Shown here: piece after piece, positions 8,610-19,429 of the stretch
Layout: each line of letters begins with the position of its first letter
How positions within the stretch are numbered: position 1 is the stretch's first letter
Assembly: GCF_008123965.1 (NCBI RefSeq)
Contig: NZ_VSTH01000111.1
Coordinates: 1-34,082 of the forward strand
Source: Bradyrhizobium hipponense
Lineage (GTDB): Bacteria; Pseudomonadota; Alphaproteobacteria; Rhizobiales; Xanthobacteraceae
Reading direction: 5' to 3'
DNA: 34,082 nucleotides
The notes under the pieces: generated by a model
Database searches by the model: none
What the model was told of the DNA's origin: nothing
The model's input: only the letters and a program-made list of their open reading frames with translations
Program-made: the position numbers and the translations under genes

Positions 8610-9446
8610 ATGCAGACAGCCCTTCGGACGTCCCTTCCCGAAACCGAGCGCACCAGCCGCGCCAATTTCGCACCGACGGCCCGCGTGGTTCGCGAGGAGC
8701 GGCCGGCGCAGACCAGCGGCCTGCCGCTCAGCATCCGGGCTTTACGCAAATCCTACGGCGACAACGAGGTGCTGCGCGGCATCGACCTGCACATCCCCGC
8801 CGGCCAGTTCGTCGCCATCGTCGGCAAAAGCGGCTGCGGCAAGAGCACGCTGCTGCGCCTGATCGCAGGCCTCGAAGAGATTGACGCCGGCGGCGTCAGC
8901 TTCGGCGACGCGGTGAAGCCCGAGGACATTCGTGTGATGTTCCAGGAGCCGCGGCTGCTGCCCTGGGCCCGCGTTCTCTCCAATGTCGAGGTTGGCCTCG
9001 GGCGCGACCGTGTCTCGTCCGACGCGCATTCACGCGCGGAGAAGGCGCTGACCGAGGTCGGGCTCGCCGACAAGCGCGAGCAATGGCCCTCGTTGCTTTC
9101 GGGCGGACAGAAGCAGCGCGTCGCGCTCGCCCGCGCGCTGGTCTCGCGCCCGCGCGTGCTTGCCTTCGACGAGCCGCTCGGTGCACTGGATGCGTTGACC
9201 CGGATCTCGATGCAGCGGCTTCTGGAGCGCGTCTGGCGCGACCAGGGCTTCACCGCGATCCTGGTGACCCACGACGTCTCCGAGGCGGTCGCGCTGGCGG
9301 ACCGGGTGCTGGTGATCGAAGACGGCCGCATCGCCCACGATGTTGCGGTTAACGCGGCCCGGCCGCGCAAGCGCGGCTCCGCCGAGCTGGCGAGCCTCGA
9401 AGGCTCGATCCTGAGCCACCTTTTGTCAGCGGACGATCGTACCTAA
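8610..9446 (+). CDS. ssuB: Aliphatic sulfonate ABC transporter ATP-binding protein
   Basis: 278 residues. It hydrolyses ATP to drive sulfonate import through SsuC. Walker A is GKSGCGKST at 72-80, the Q-loop is MFQEPRLLPW at 110-119, the ABC signature LSGGQ is at 163-167, Walker B is VLAFDEP at 183-189, and the switch His221 follows in VTHD. An N-terminal extension of about 38 residues precedes the nucleotide-binding domain; it is polar and of unknown use. An alternative later start is possible, but GAGAG lies at a suitable distance before this ATG. It is followed 32 bp later by the flavin reductase. Confidence 0.96.
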   Translation: MQTALRTSLPETERTSRANFAPTARVVREERPAQTSGLPLSIRALRKSYGDNEVLRGIDLHIPAGQFVAIVGKSGCGKSTLLRLIAGLEEIDAGGVSFGDAVKPEDIRVMFQEPRLLPWARVLSNVEVGLGRDRVSSDAHSRAEKALTEVGLADKREQWPSLLSGGQKQRVALARALVSRPRVLAFDEPLGALDALTRISMQRLLERVWRDQGFTAILVTHDVSEAVALADRVLVIEDGRIAHDVAVNAARPRKRGSAELASLEGSILSHLLSADDRT

Positions 9447-9478
9447 ATAGAGAGGGACCCCACTCGGGGGAGTATGCC

Positions 9479-10060
9479 ATGAATGTAGTCCCCCGCGATC
9501 TCATGACCGAAATCCCCGTCTCGTCCGCCGATTTCCGCGGCGCCATGCGCCACCTCACCGGCGGCGTCAGCGTCATCACCGCCGGGCGGGGCAAGGACAT
9601 CACCGGCATGACGGTGACGTCGGTCACCTCGCTGTCGGTCGAGCCGCCGACGCTGCTGGTCAGCATCAACCGCGATGCCTCCTCATTCCCGCTGATCAGG
9701 CGCCACGGCGCCTTCGGCGTGAACATCCTCAACGCCGATCAGCTCGACATTGCCGAGCGCTTTGCCGGCAAGGGCGGGCTGAAGGGCGCCGATCGCTTTG
9801 CCGGCGCCAAATGGGTGACGGCTGTCTCGGGCGTTCCGCTGCTGGTCGGTGCATTGTCGGCGGTCGATTGCGAGGTCGAGGAGATCGTCGAGCGGCATTC
9901 GCACGGCATCGTCATCGGCCGCGTCAGGGACATCAGGAGTTCGAGCCGGACGGCCGCGCTGGCCTATTGGCACGGCCAGTATGTGGCGGTCGACCAGGAC
10001 GAAGTTGCGGCAAAGCTCGCAGACGTCAGCGTGCCCGCGCGCGGCCGGCGCGGCATTTGA
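9479..10060 (+). CDS. Flavin reductase family protein, probable FMNH2 supplier for SsuD
   Basis: 193 residues, flavin-reductase-like (DIM6/NTAB, HpaC-type) FMN-binding split barrel: FRGAMRHLTGGVSVIT, a GMTVTSVTSLSVEPPTLLV core, and GAFGVNIL. Such proteins reduce FMN with NAD(P)H and hand the free reduced flavin to two-component monooxygenases. As the last gene of the ssu operon it probably takes the place of SsuE, which belongs to a different flavodoxin-like family. The start at 9479 has GGGGGAG upstream; a second ATG at 9503 is possible. Function is from family and context; the partner is inferred. Confidence 0.88.
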   Translation: MNVVPRDLMTEIPVSSADFRGAMRHLTGGVSVITAGRGKDITGMTVTSVTSLSVEPPTLLVSINRDASSFPLIRRHGAFGVNILNADQLDIAERFAGKGGLKGADRFAGAKWVTAVSGVPLLVGALSAVDCEVEEIVERHSHGIVIGRVRDIRSSSRTAALAYWHGQYVAVDQDEVAAKLADVSVPARGRRGI

Positions 10061-10157
10061 TCGCCGCAAAACCATCGATACGCCGGCTGGCCTTTTCCCC
10101 GTCATCGCTCTAGAAGCGCAGCCTGAGCCTCCCGAACCGGGACGGCGGTGGAGCGCC

Positions 10158-10316
10158 ATGATGAAACGGGTCGCGACCTGGGCCTTCTACGCCGTCGGCG
10201 CGCTCGCGATCGCCTATCTCGCACTCTACGCCTATGCGATGTTTCGCGGCCAGCCGATCATCCCCGGCGATCCCATTCACATCTTCCGCAAGCCCGACGC
10301 GCCGAACTATTCGTGA
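10158..10316 (+). CDS. Small single-helix membrane protein, 52 residues
   Basis: Reads MMKRVATWAFYAVGAL at its start, continues with a strongly hydrophobic stretch to about residue 29, and ends in a polar tail (FRGQPIIPGDPIHIF...PNYS). GGAG precedes the double ATG. It is about 100 bp after the flavin reductase on the same strand and may be cotranscribed with the ssu operon. I do not recognise a family. One N-terminal transmembrane helix with a short periplasmic or cytoplasmic tail is all that can be said. Confidence 0.6.
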   Translation: MMKRVATWAFYAVGALAIAYLALYAYAMFRGQPIIPGDPIHIFRKPDAPNYS

Positions 10317-10351
10317 GATGTCCGAAATTTGCGCGGCTCTCTCAACGCGTC

Positions 10352-10438
10352 GTGGCCGGGCTTGTCCCGGCCATCCACGTGCTGCCGTGATGTCCGAAAG
10401 ACGTGGATGCCCGGGTCAAGCCCGGGCATGACGACGGA
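10352..10438. repeat. Intergenic palindromic repeat (CCGGGCTTGTCCCGG family), copy 1
   Basis: GTGGCCGGGCTTGTCCCGGCC and the mirrored part GTGGATGCCCGGGTCAAGCC flank a short spacer; each half is itself palindromic. A second copy lies at 27327-27453. This is a type of element widespread in Bradyrhizobium genomes. It follows the small membrane gene and may form a 3'-end structure. Confidence 0.8.
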
Positions 10439-10452
10439 GAGTGTGGCGACTA

Positions 10453-10556
10453 GATCTCGTAGGGTGGGCAAAGGCGCACTTGCGCCGTGCCCACCATCTT
10501 TCCGCGACCGCGAAAGAGCCGGTGGGCACGCTTCGCTTTGCCCACCCTACGAGATC
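10453..10556. repeat. Long palindromic repeat (GTAGGGTGGGC family), copy 1, between convergent genes
   Basis: A perfect 21-bp inverted repeat (10453-10473 and 10536-10556; core GTAGGGTGGGCAAAG) encloses a second smaller palindrome (CGGTGGGCAC with GTGCCCACC). The right arm contains the first two bases of the M20 peptidase stop codon on the minus strand. It lies between the plus-strand ssu side and the minus-strand peptidase gene, a good place for a bidirectional transcript end. A second, less perfect copy is at 33981-34073. Confidence 0.85.
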
Positions 10557-11703
10557 ACCCCCGCAAGATCGCCAGTGCCAGCGCCTGCGCGCGCGGCACG
10601 ATGCTGTCGAGCTCGAGATATTCCTCCGGCGTATGCGCAAGCCCGCCCACGGGACCGAGGCCGCAGATGGTCGGCGTGCCGACCGCGGCGGTGAAGCCGG
10701 AATCGGCACAGCCGCCGGAGAACTCGCCCTGAAGGGTGGTGAGGCCGGCATGCTTTGCGGCCGCCTGATAAGTTTCGAACAGCGCCTTCGAGGCTTCGCT
10801 CTGCACCACCGGCACGAACTCGCCCTTGATCGTCAGCGTTGCGCTGGTGCCCGGCACGTAAGAGGTCGCGACGATGTTCTCGATCGCGGCCATCACCGTG
10901 GCGCGATCCGCCGGATCGATATAGCGCAGGTCGATCTGGCCTTCCGCATAGGGCGCCGTGGTGTTGACGGACTGTCCGCCCGCGACCAGGCCGACATTCA
11001 GCGTGATGCCTTTGGCAAGATCGGTCAGGCCGTGGATATGGACGATCTTGTGGGCGAGCTCGCCGATCGCACTGACGCCGGCGGCGAAATTGGCACCGGA
11101 ATGCGCGGCTTTGCCGGTGATGGCCAGATGCATGAAGATGCCGCCCTTGCGGCCGGTGACGATGTTGCCGGTCGGGCGGCCCGGCTCGGAATTGAACACG
11201 GCGCGCGCGGCGCGTCCTTCACGCTCGATCACCGGGCGCGACGACGGCGAGCCGATCTCCTCGTCCGAGGTGATCAGCACCTTGATCGGATGCGGGCTGC
11301 CGCCGAACTTGTGGAAGGCGGTCGCCACGAACACGTTCATGACGAGGCCGGACTTCATGTCGGCGACGCCTGGGCCATAGGCGCGGTTGTCGCGAATCGT
11401 GAACGGACGGCGGGTGGCCTCGCCCTTGCCGAACACGGTGTCGCGATGCCCCATCAACAGCACCGGCTTCTCGTTGCTGCCGGGTTTTGCGACGTCCGCG
11501 TGAATCGCATCGCCAAAGCTGTCGTGATGTTCGCGCCGGAACGGAATGCCGTGCTCGGCAAAATGCCGCTCGAACCGCGCACCGACCGCATCGACGCCTT
11601 CCTTGTCATAGGACCCGGAATCGATGTTCACGACGGCGCGCAACAGATCGATCATCGCCTGCCGCTGCGCCGCCAGCCAGTCCGTGATTTGAGCTTCAGA
11701 CAT
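10555..11703 (-). CDS. M20-family metallopeptidase (glutamate carboxypeptidase-like)
   Basis: 382 residues from the ATG at 11703, which has GCGAGGTG just upstream; a GTG two codons earlier is the alternative. The M20 zinc-site motifs are in order: MGHRDTVF with His86 and Asp88, GVADMKSG with the bridging Asp115, and TSDEEIGSP with the catalytic base Glu148 and ligand Glu149. A dimerisation domain follows (TGKAAHSGANFAAGVSAI), then a C-terminal metal-ligand region. The family removes C-terminal glutamate or hydrolyses similar amide bonds (CPG2, ArgE/DapE relatives). No signal peptide is visible, so it is probably cytoplasmic. Substrate is unknown and neighbours give no hint. Confidence 0.9.
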   Translation of the reverse strand: MSEAQITDWLAAQRQAMIDLLRAVVNIDSGSYDKEGVDAVGARFERHFAEHGIPFRREHHDSFGDAIHADVAKPGSNEKPVLLMGHRDTVFGKGEATRRPFTIRDNRAYGPGVADMKSGLVMNVFVATAFHKFGGSPHPIKVLITSDEEIGSPSSRPVIEREGRAARAVFNSEPGRPTGNIVTGRKGGIFMHLAITGKAAHSGANFAAGVSAIGELAHKIVHIHGLTDLAKGITLNVGLVAGGQSVNTTAPYAEGQIDLRYIDPADRATVMAAIENIVATSYVPGTSATLTIKGEFVPVVQSEASKALFETYQAAAKHAGLTTLQGEFSGGCADSGFTAAVGTPTICGLGPVGGLAHTPEEYLELDSIVPRAQALALAILRG

Positions 11704-11890
11704 TGTCACCTCGCGTGATTTTCAGCACGCTTATAGGGCTTTGCGCACGCGCGACCTAGTCGCCGGATGCGGTGCGGCCATGTCGAGGTTGATACCGGGT
11801 AGGTGGGCGATCCAGTACGCCGCGGCTCCTCAGGGAATGTGGAGTCTCCAGTCCCGGCCCGCGCGAGCCTCCTAAGGATGGGGAAATGTC

Positions 11891-12343
11891 CTAGACGCCG
11901 TCCGCCCGCTCGCCCACGATCAGCGGGCCGATCTCGCGTTCCAGCACCTGCTGCACCAGATCGTAGGAATCGATGATCTCGCGGATCTGCGCCACCTGGC
12001 CGTTGCGGAAGGTGTAGAACACCGCCATGTCGACCTGAATGATGCGGTCGTTGCTGCGCTTCCTGAAGAACACGCGCAGATAGGCCGCGACCGTGTCGCC
12101 CTCGGCGACGATCTGCGGCACCTGGTAGCGGATTTCGGCGTAGCGCGCCTGCACGGTGCGCCAGAACTCGCCAAGCTCCTTCTTGCCGTGGCAGGGTCCC
12201 ATGTGCGGCAGCACGTCGATCGGCGCGTGGGTGAGAAAGTCGACGTCGTCGCTGCAGCACGACAGCGCGGCCTCGAGATCGCTGCGCGCGATGGCGCCGA
12301 GTAGATGCAGCACGCGCTGGCGATTGAGCTTCTCGACCGTCAT
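11891..12343 (-). CDS. NTF2-like / SnoaL-type small alpha+beta protein
   Basis: 150 residues. The pattern of an N-terminal helix (IARSDLEAALSCCSDDVDF), then ...HMGPCHGKKELGEFWRTV, then beta strands with VAAYLRVFFRKR and VDMAVFYTFRNGQVAQIREIIDSY is that of the nuclear transport factor 2-like fold used by SnoaL and ketosteroid-isomerase relatives. The family covers enzymes and binding proteins, so no reaction can be assigned. It stands alone, 187 bp from the peptidase gene on the same strand. The gap between them holds no gene that I can see. Confidence 0.8.
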   Translation of the reverse strand: MTVEKLNRQRVLHLLGAIARSDLEAALSCCSDDVDFLTHAPIDVLPHMGPCHGKKELGEFWRTVQARYAEIRYQVPQIVAEGDTVAAYLRVFFRKRSNDRIIQVDMAVFYTFRNGQVAQIREIIDSYDLVQQVLEREIGPLIVGERADGV

Positions 12344-12624
12344 TCCAGCCCGTCCTTGTTGGCCGCGTGGCGTTTGCGCAAAGCTAACGCGCGGTCTCGC
12401 GCACCGGCAATCCGCAAAATCACAGGGATGTTGCAGACGATATGACGCGCCAGCGCAATGCCAGGTTCATGGCTGCAATTACTGGTTGAGTATACGCGCG
12501 CCTGCACGAATTCGAGCAGAATTTCGGCGGCATGGCGCGCGAAGCGCAGAGGTGCGCGCGGGAAGGGCAGGCTGTAGCCGGGCGAAGGCGCCTTGTGTGC
12601 GTCAAGGAGTGAGTGATCCCACAG
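12344..12624. other. Intergenic region, nothing recognised
   Basis: About 280 bases upstream of the NTF2-like gene; it should contain that gene's promoter. Short open frames are present but none has a ribosome binding site and protein-like composition. A palindromic repeat follows from about 12625. Confidence 0.5.
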
Positions 12625-12830
12625 CGGCGGTAGGCTCCCTCGCCCCGTTCTTACGGGGGCGCGACGAGCTTCGCTCGCGCTGAGAGGGTGGGGTGAGGGG
12701 CTGTCTCCGCGAATTCGAGTGAGAGATGGACTCGCGGAGGCCCCCCTCACCCGGAATCCAAGCTGCGCTTGGATTCCGGCCTCTCCCCGCATCCGCCTTC
12801 GCTGAAGCTTCGGCGGACAAGAGCGGGGGC
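12625..12830. repeat. Composite palindromic repeat (CTCTCCCC/GGGGAGAG family)
   Basis: Contains GGCTCCCTCGCCCCGTT, then GAGAGGGTGGGGTGAGGGG, then a central hairpin (TCTCCGCGA...TCGCGGAGG), CCCCTCACCCGGAATCC and GGATTCCGGCCTCTCCCC. Several nested inverted repeats suggest a folded element of about 200 bp. Related copies occur at 13619-13670, 16104-16150, 18209-18350, 28940-29137 and 32016-32064. Confidence 0.75.
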
Positions 12831-12915
12831 GAGGTAAGCGACCACGTGACCCACCTCACATCACCCCTCTGTCACCGCGGCTAAATTGATCCGCATGTCA
12901 TCAGGGAGACGTGCC

Positions 12916-13302
12916 ATGGCCACCATCGCCGCTGCAAGAAAGTCCCGCCTGCACAACGCGCTCGAAGGTCTTGCGCTGACCGCGACGCTGCAGAGCTTCC
13001 CGACCTTCGCCACTGCGGCGATGCTGCTAAAGCTGTTCGGCAATCGCGATCTCGTCGGCGACCCCGGCGTCGCCATCTTCGTCGCCGTCGCCTCGCTCGC
13101 CCACGCGCTGCTCGCGGTGGCGTTCGGGCCAAGCTTCCCCGGCTTCTTCAAGACCATCTACGAGCCAAAATTCTTCGAGGCCCATTTGTCGCTCGCCGAC
13201 AAGATCACCGAATGGCGCACCCAGCCGATCGCCTCGCTCCAACTCGTGGCGATCGTGCTGATGCTGTCGGTGATGGCCGTGGTGGTGGCGAGTGTGGGGT
13301 GA
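12916..13302 (+). CDS. Hypothetical membrane protein, three predicted helices
   Basis: 128 residues starting at the ATG at 12916, with AGGGAGA 8 nt upstream. Hydrophobic segments lie at about 15-40, 50-71 and 106-127, with a polar loop rich in Phe, Lys and Glu between the last two (PGFFKTIYEPKFFEAH). I do not recognise a family. It is a lone plus-strand gene between two minus-strand genes and is convergent with uvrB. Codon use matches its neighbours. Confidence 0.7.
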   Translation: MATIAAARKSRLHNALEGLALTATLQSFPTFATAAMLLKLFGNRDLVGDPGVAIFVAVASLAHALLAVAFGPSFPGFFKTIYEPKFFEAHLSLADKITEWRTQPIASLQLVAIVLMLSVMAVVVASVG

Positions 13303-13312
13303 GGCTACCTCT

Positions 13313-13356
13313 CGTCATTCCAGGACGCGCGAAGCGCGAGCCCGGAATCCATAACC
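13313..13356. repeat. Short copy of the GTCATTCC palindromic repeat
   Basis: CGTCATTCCAGGACGCGCGA followed by AGCGCGAGCCCGGAATCC. It contains the GCGCGAAGCGCG hairpin and half of the longer element seen at 23552-23656. It lies between the convergent membrane-protein gene and uvrB. Confidence 0.7.
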
Positions 13357-13384
13357 ACGACCGGCACTGTCGACACCGCGCCGC

Positions 13385-16438
<3,054 letters not shown>

Positions 16439-16542
16439 GCCCCGAATATGGGACGAGTCCGTCGCTCAGGAAAGGGCGAATTCCCGCTCATGCGCAGGCT
16501 GCTGACAGCAGGTTGGCAGCAGGGCGGCAGCGGATCTTGCGA

Positions 16543-16773
16543 TCACGCCGCCGGCGGCGGTCTCTCGTCGTCTCCGGCCGCCAGATTCGGCTCGAGGATG
16601 TCGAGATGGATGCCGCCGCAATCGGTGCAACGCATGGTCCAGTACTCGCATCCGGCGCGGCCGCCGATCACGCGGAGCACCGCGAGATCGCCGTCGCACT
16701 CCGGGCAGTTCGACAGCACATTGCGGGCGTAGATCCTCGGCCGCTGTGCGTTTTCGATGTCGATAACTGACAT
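16543..16773 (-). CDS. Small zinc-ribbon-like protein, 76 residues
   Basis: Has two CxxC pairs spaced like a zinc ribbon: NCPECDG at residues 22-28 and RCTDCGG at 48-54. Between them are beta-strand-like segments (LAVLRVIGG, CEYWTM). The tail is acidic and then proline-rich. GGGGA lies 6 nt before the ATG. Probably a soluble metal-binding protein of unknown function. It lies on the same strand as uvrB, about 100 bp upstream of it, and as the 73-residue gene further upstream. Confidence 0.7.
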   Translation of the reverse strand: MSVIDIENAQRPRIYARNVLSNCPECDGDLAVLRVIGGRAGCEYWTMRCTDCGGIHLDILEPNLAAGDDERPPPAA

Positions 16774-16824
16774 CAGGTTCCCCTTTTGCGCCGCTGTCCC
16801 TGACGTGTTTGAGATCCCGCTTAC

Positions 16825-17046
16825 CTATTCGTCGCTGTCGGCGCGCCGGCGGAAGCGATCGATGTGGGTCTTGGCATCGGCGATTGCGGCGTCGGGATCG
16901 GGCCAGGCAAATCCGACTTCCATGGCTGGGAACAGCACACCGTCGATGGCAAGCGGGCTGAAATCGGCGCGCCGGATACGGGCGTGCCACAGCCCCTTGC
17001 CAGCTTCGAAGGATTCGATGTCAAAGCCGTCGTAAATGGTCGTCAT
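16825..17046 (-). CDS. Conserved-looking hypothetical protein, 73 residues
   Basis: Starts MTTIYDGFDIESFEAG, with GGGGA 5 nt before the ATG at 17046. The body has alternating hydrophobic residues (GLWHARIRRADF, AMEVGFAWPDPDAAIADAKTHIDRF) that suggest a small beta-beta-alpha domain. No signal peptide, helix or cysteine motif. I do not recognise the family. It lies 51 bp upstream of the zinc-ribbon gene on the same strand and may be cotranscribed with it. Confidence 0.65.
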   Translation of the reverse strand: MTTIYDGFDIESFEAGKGLWHARIRRADFSPLAIDGVLFPAMEVGFAWPDPDAAIADAKTHIDRFRRRADSDE

Positions 17047-17169
17047 TGGTGTCCCCAATTATCTTGTAACCGTGTTGTTGGAGGATCAGGGGACCATGTT
17101 TCCGGTTTGCCGTATGTGAAGCCGTTCACAAGCGGCTGGCTTTTTCGCCCTGAGCGCGAGTTGAGGGCG

Positions 17170-18087
17170 TCAGTTTCGCGCCGCAGTACGGCCGGTCCGC
17201 CTGACGGGGCGGGCTGCAGGCCCCGCCGCCGCACGCATGATCCAGCGCCGGAAGGCGGCAAAGTCACGCTGCTCGGTCTGAAAACTGCGATAGAGCAGAT
17301 ACCAGCGCATGCCCTTGGGCACCGAAAGGTCGAACGGCGCGACCAGGCGTCCGGCGGCGAGATCGTCGTCGATATAGGGCCGGATGCCCATGGCGATGCC
17401 GAGCCCGTCGGCGGCGGCCTGAAGCGCCTGGCCGTAGAACTGGAACTCGGGCCCGCGGGCGGTGATCCTTGTGAGGCCGGCGGACTTGAGCCAGATCGGC
17501 CAGTCCTCGGGTGAATGCGCGACGTGGATCAGGCTCGGCCCCTTCAGATCGGCCGGCCGCTTCAGCGTTGCGGCGAGGCGGGGCACGCAGACCGGCGTGA
17601 GGTCGCCGGCGAACAGCGGCTCGGCCACCAGCCCCGGCCAGTCGCCGGTGCCGAGCTTGATGCCGCAGCTCCAGTCCTCGCCGAACGGCACCGACGCGCC
17701 GCCGGTGGTGAAGCGCACCTCGATGTCGGGCTCCTCGGCGCGAAATTCCGACAGCCGCGGGATCAGCCAGCGCATCGCAAAAGTGTGCCCGACGCCGATG
17801 GTCAGCACGCGGACGCCGGAGGGCGCGGTCACCTGCGCGGTGAGGCTCGCCAGCGCATCGAAGATCGGCGTCAGCCCGCTCTGATAGGCGCGTCCCGCCT
17901 GCGTCAGCACCAGACGGTTGGCCTTGCGCTCGAACAGCGCGACGCCGAGCCGCTCCTCCAGCAGATGCACCATGCGGCTGACGGCGGCGGCCGACACGTT
18001 CAGCTCGACGCCCGCCGCAGCAAAGCTGCCGGTGCGCGCCGCCGCCTCGAATGCCTTGATGCCGTTGAGAAAGAGCAGCCGCCGCAA
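17170..18087 (-). CDS. LysR-family transcriptional regulator (GcvA-like)
   Basis: 305 residues if translation starts at the TTG at 18087 (LRRLLFLNGIKAFEAAART), which has GAGG about 9 nt upstream and gives the normal N-terminus and length of GcvA-type LysR proteins. Longer frames reach 18204 or 18252 but run into a palindromic repeat and add an atypical leader. The winged helix-turn-helix is clear: FAAAGVELNVSAAAVSRMVHLLEERLG. The effector-binding domain has VLTIGVGHTFAMRWLIPRLSEF. A hairpin (CGCCCT/AGGGCG, 17146-17151 with 17164-17169) lies just beyond the stop. It is divergent to the TauE-type exporter gene and may control it, as is common for LysR regulators. The effector is unknown. Confidence 0.88.
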   Translation of the reverse strand: MRRLLFLNGIKAFEAAARTGSFAAAGVELNVSAAAVSRMVHLLEERLGVALFERKANRLVLTQAGRAYQSGLTPIFDALASLTAQVTAPSGVRVLTIGVGHTFAMRWLIPRLSEFRAEEPDIEVRFTTGGASVPFGEDWSCGIKLGTGDWPGLVAEPLFAGDLTPVCVPRLAATLKRPADLKGPSLIHVAHSPEDWPIWLKSAGLTRITARGPEFQFYGQALQAAADGLGIAMGIRPYIDDDLAAGRLVAPFDLSVPKGMRWYLLYRSFQTEQRDFAAFRRWIMRAAAGPAARPVRRTGRTAARN

Positions 18088-18208
18088 ATGCCCGACCCTC
18101 AGAAAAGCTGATGCCAGGGCAAGATAACTCAGTTTGCGCAGCTGCGGCAAGCGGGGCAGAAATATCAACGTGATTTCGTGCTGAGCTTTGCGAGGCTGCG
18201 GCATCTTC

Positions 18209-18350
18209 GCCTCTCCCCGCCTGCGGGGAGAGGCCGGAATTTGCGGAAGCAAATTCCGGGTGAGGGGGGAGCCTCCGCGAGTCCCACTGCTACCGTCCTT
18301 GTGGAGACTCCCCCCTCACCCCACCCTCTCCCCGCAAGCGGGGCGAGGGA
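18209..18350. repeat. Composite palindromic repeat in the lysR-exporter divergent region
   Basis: GCCTCTCCCCGC with GCGGGGAGAGGC forms the first hairpin; CGGAATTTG with CAAATTCCG the second; and GGGGGGAGCCTCC... with GGAGACTCCCCCC a larger outer pairing, ending in CCACCCTCTCCCCGCAAGCG. It occupies most of the space between lysR and the divergent exporter, so it separates or overlaps their promoters. Confidence 0.8.
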
Positions 18351-18401
18351 GTGAAGCAGTGTGCGTCCCTTACTTTTGCCATTCCGCCACAGGAGTCCCT
18401 C

Positions 18402-19181
18402 GTGACATCAATCATGATCGCTGCCCTTGGATTGCTGATGGTCGGGACCGCGTTCTTGTCGGGGCTGTTCGGCATGGCGGGCGGGCTGATCCTGATCGGC
18501 GTGCTGCTGGCCCTGATGCCGCTGCCGGCTGCGATGGTGCTGCATGCGATCACGCAGATGGCCTCGAACGGCTGGCGCGCCTTGCTGTGGCGGGCGCATA
18601 TCCGCTGGCGGCCGGTGTTCGTCTATCTGATCGGCTGCGCGCTGGCGCTCGCGCTGTGGTCGATCACGCGCTACGTGCCGGACAAGCCGGTTGCCTTGTT
18701 GATGCTCGGCGTCACGCCGTTCATGGCGCGGATGATGCCGGCGGGCATCAAGCCCAATCCCGACAGCATCTGGCAGGGCACGTTCTACGGCTCGGTCTGC
18801 ATGGGCCTGATGCTGATGACCGGCGTCTCCGGTCCGCTGATGGACACGTTCTTCCTTGGCGGCCAATTCGGCCGGCGCGAGATCGTGGCGACCAAGGCAG
18901 CCTGCCAGGTCGCGAGCCATTTCGCCAAGCTGGTCTATTTCGGCGGCATCATCGACCAGGCCGCCGCGCTCGATCCGGTGCTGGCCGGCACTGCGATCGC
19001 AGCCTCCATGCTTGGCACCAGCCTGGCGCGCCGCCTGCTGGAAGCGATGAGCGACAAGCAATACCGCGTCTGGGCAACACGCCTGATCACCACCATCGCC
19101 TGCTACTACATCGCCTATGGCAGCTGGCTGCTGGTCCGCACGCCGGTGCTGGCTGCCTTCGACAAGGGAGGTTTGCAATGA
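18402..19181 (+). CDS. Sulfite exporter TauE/SafE (TSUP) family membrane protein
   Basis: 259 residues from the GTG at 18402, chosen because AGGAG lies 6 nt upstream; an ATG at 18414 is the alternative. The N-terminal repeat carries the family pattern LSGLFGMAGGLILIGVLLALMP, and about seven to eight hydrophobic helices span the protein, with VSGPLMDTFFLGG in the second half resembling the repeat. TSUP proteins move sulfite, sulfonates or other organic anions. The stop overlaps the start of the next gene (ATGA). Sulfite made by the SsuD operon 9 kb away is a possible substrate, but nothing in the sequence fixes the substrate. Confidence 0.88.
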   Translation: MTSIMIAALGLLMVGTAFLSGLFGMAGGLILIGVLLALMPLPAAMVLHAITQMASNGWRALLWRAHIRWRPVFVYLIGCALALALWSITRYVPDKPVALLMLGVTPFMARMMPAGIKPNPDSIWQGTFYGSVCMGLMLMTGVSGPLMDTFFLGGQFGRREIVATKAACQVASHFAKLVYFGGIIDQAAALDPVLAGTAIAASMLGTSLARRLLEAMSDKQYRVWATRLITTIACYYIAYGSWLLVRTPVLAAFDKGGLQ

Positions 19182-19408
19182 GCGAGACCGCCGATCCGCT
19201 GGTGCTGGATTTCGTCGAATGGGTTGCACGCGAACCGCGCGCCTATGCCGAGGTGATCGCGAGCTGGAAGACCTCGTGCCCCCGCCTCACCATTTGGGAA
19301 GACGCCGCCGACCGCGGCTACGTCGCACGCGAGACCCGGCCGGGCCTCGGGCTGATCATTACGGTGACGGAGGACGGCGAGAGATTTTTGCGAGCGCACG
19401 GGCGGTGA
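19178..19408 (+). CDS. Small protein coupled to the TauE-type exporter, 76 residues
   Basis: Begins MSETADPLVLDFVEWVAREP at an ATG overlapping the exporter stop, with GGGAGG upstream inside the exporter gene. Composition is soluble with Trp-rich helices (WVAREPRAYAEVIASWKTSCPRL... in pieces) and a C-terminal strand-helix (LGLIITVTEDGERFLRAHG) that resembles a winged-helix wing. I do not recognise a family. Translational coupling suggests it works with the exporter or is made in fixed ratio to it. Confidence 0.75.
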   Translation: MSETADPLVLDFVEWVAREPRAYAEVIASWKTSCPRLTIWEDAADRGYVARETRPGLGLIITVTEDGERFLRAHGR

Positions 19409-19429
19409 TGCACGCCTCTGCCTCCACAT

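Noticed and set aside
10441..11718. A 425-codon frame antisense to the M20 peptidase
   Set aside because: The M20 zinc-site residues are on the minus strand; the plus frame begins in a palindromic repeat.
12340..12792. A 150-codon minus-strand frame across the 12.6-kb repeat
   Set aside because: Its first half is repeat DNA and the rest has no recognisable features or start signal.
17120..17145. Plus-strand terminator AGCCG/CGGCT followed by TTTTT
   Set aside because: Only a 5-bp stem, and no plus-strand gene precedes it.
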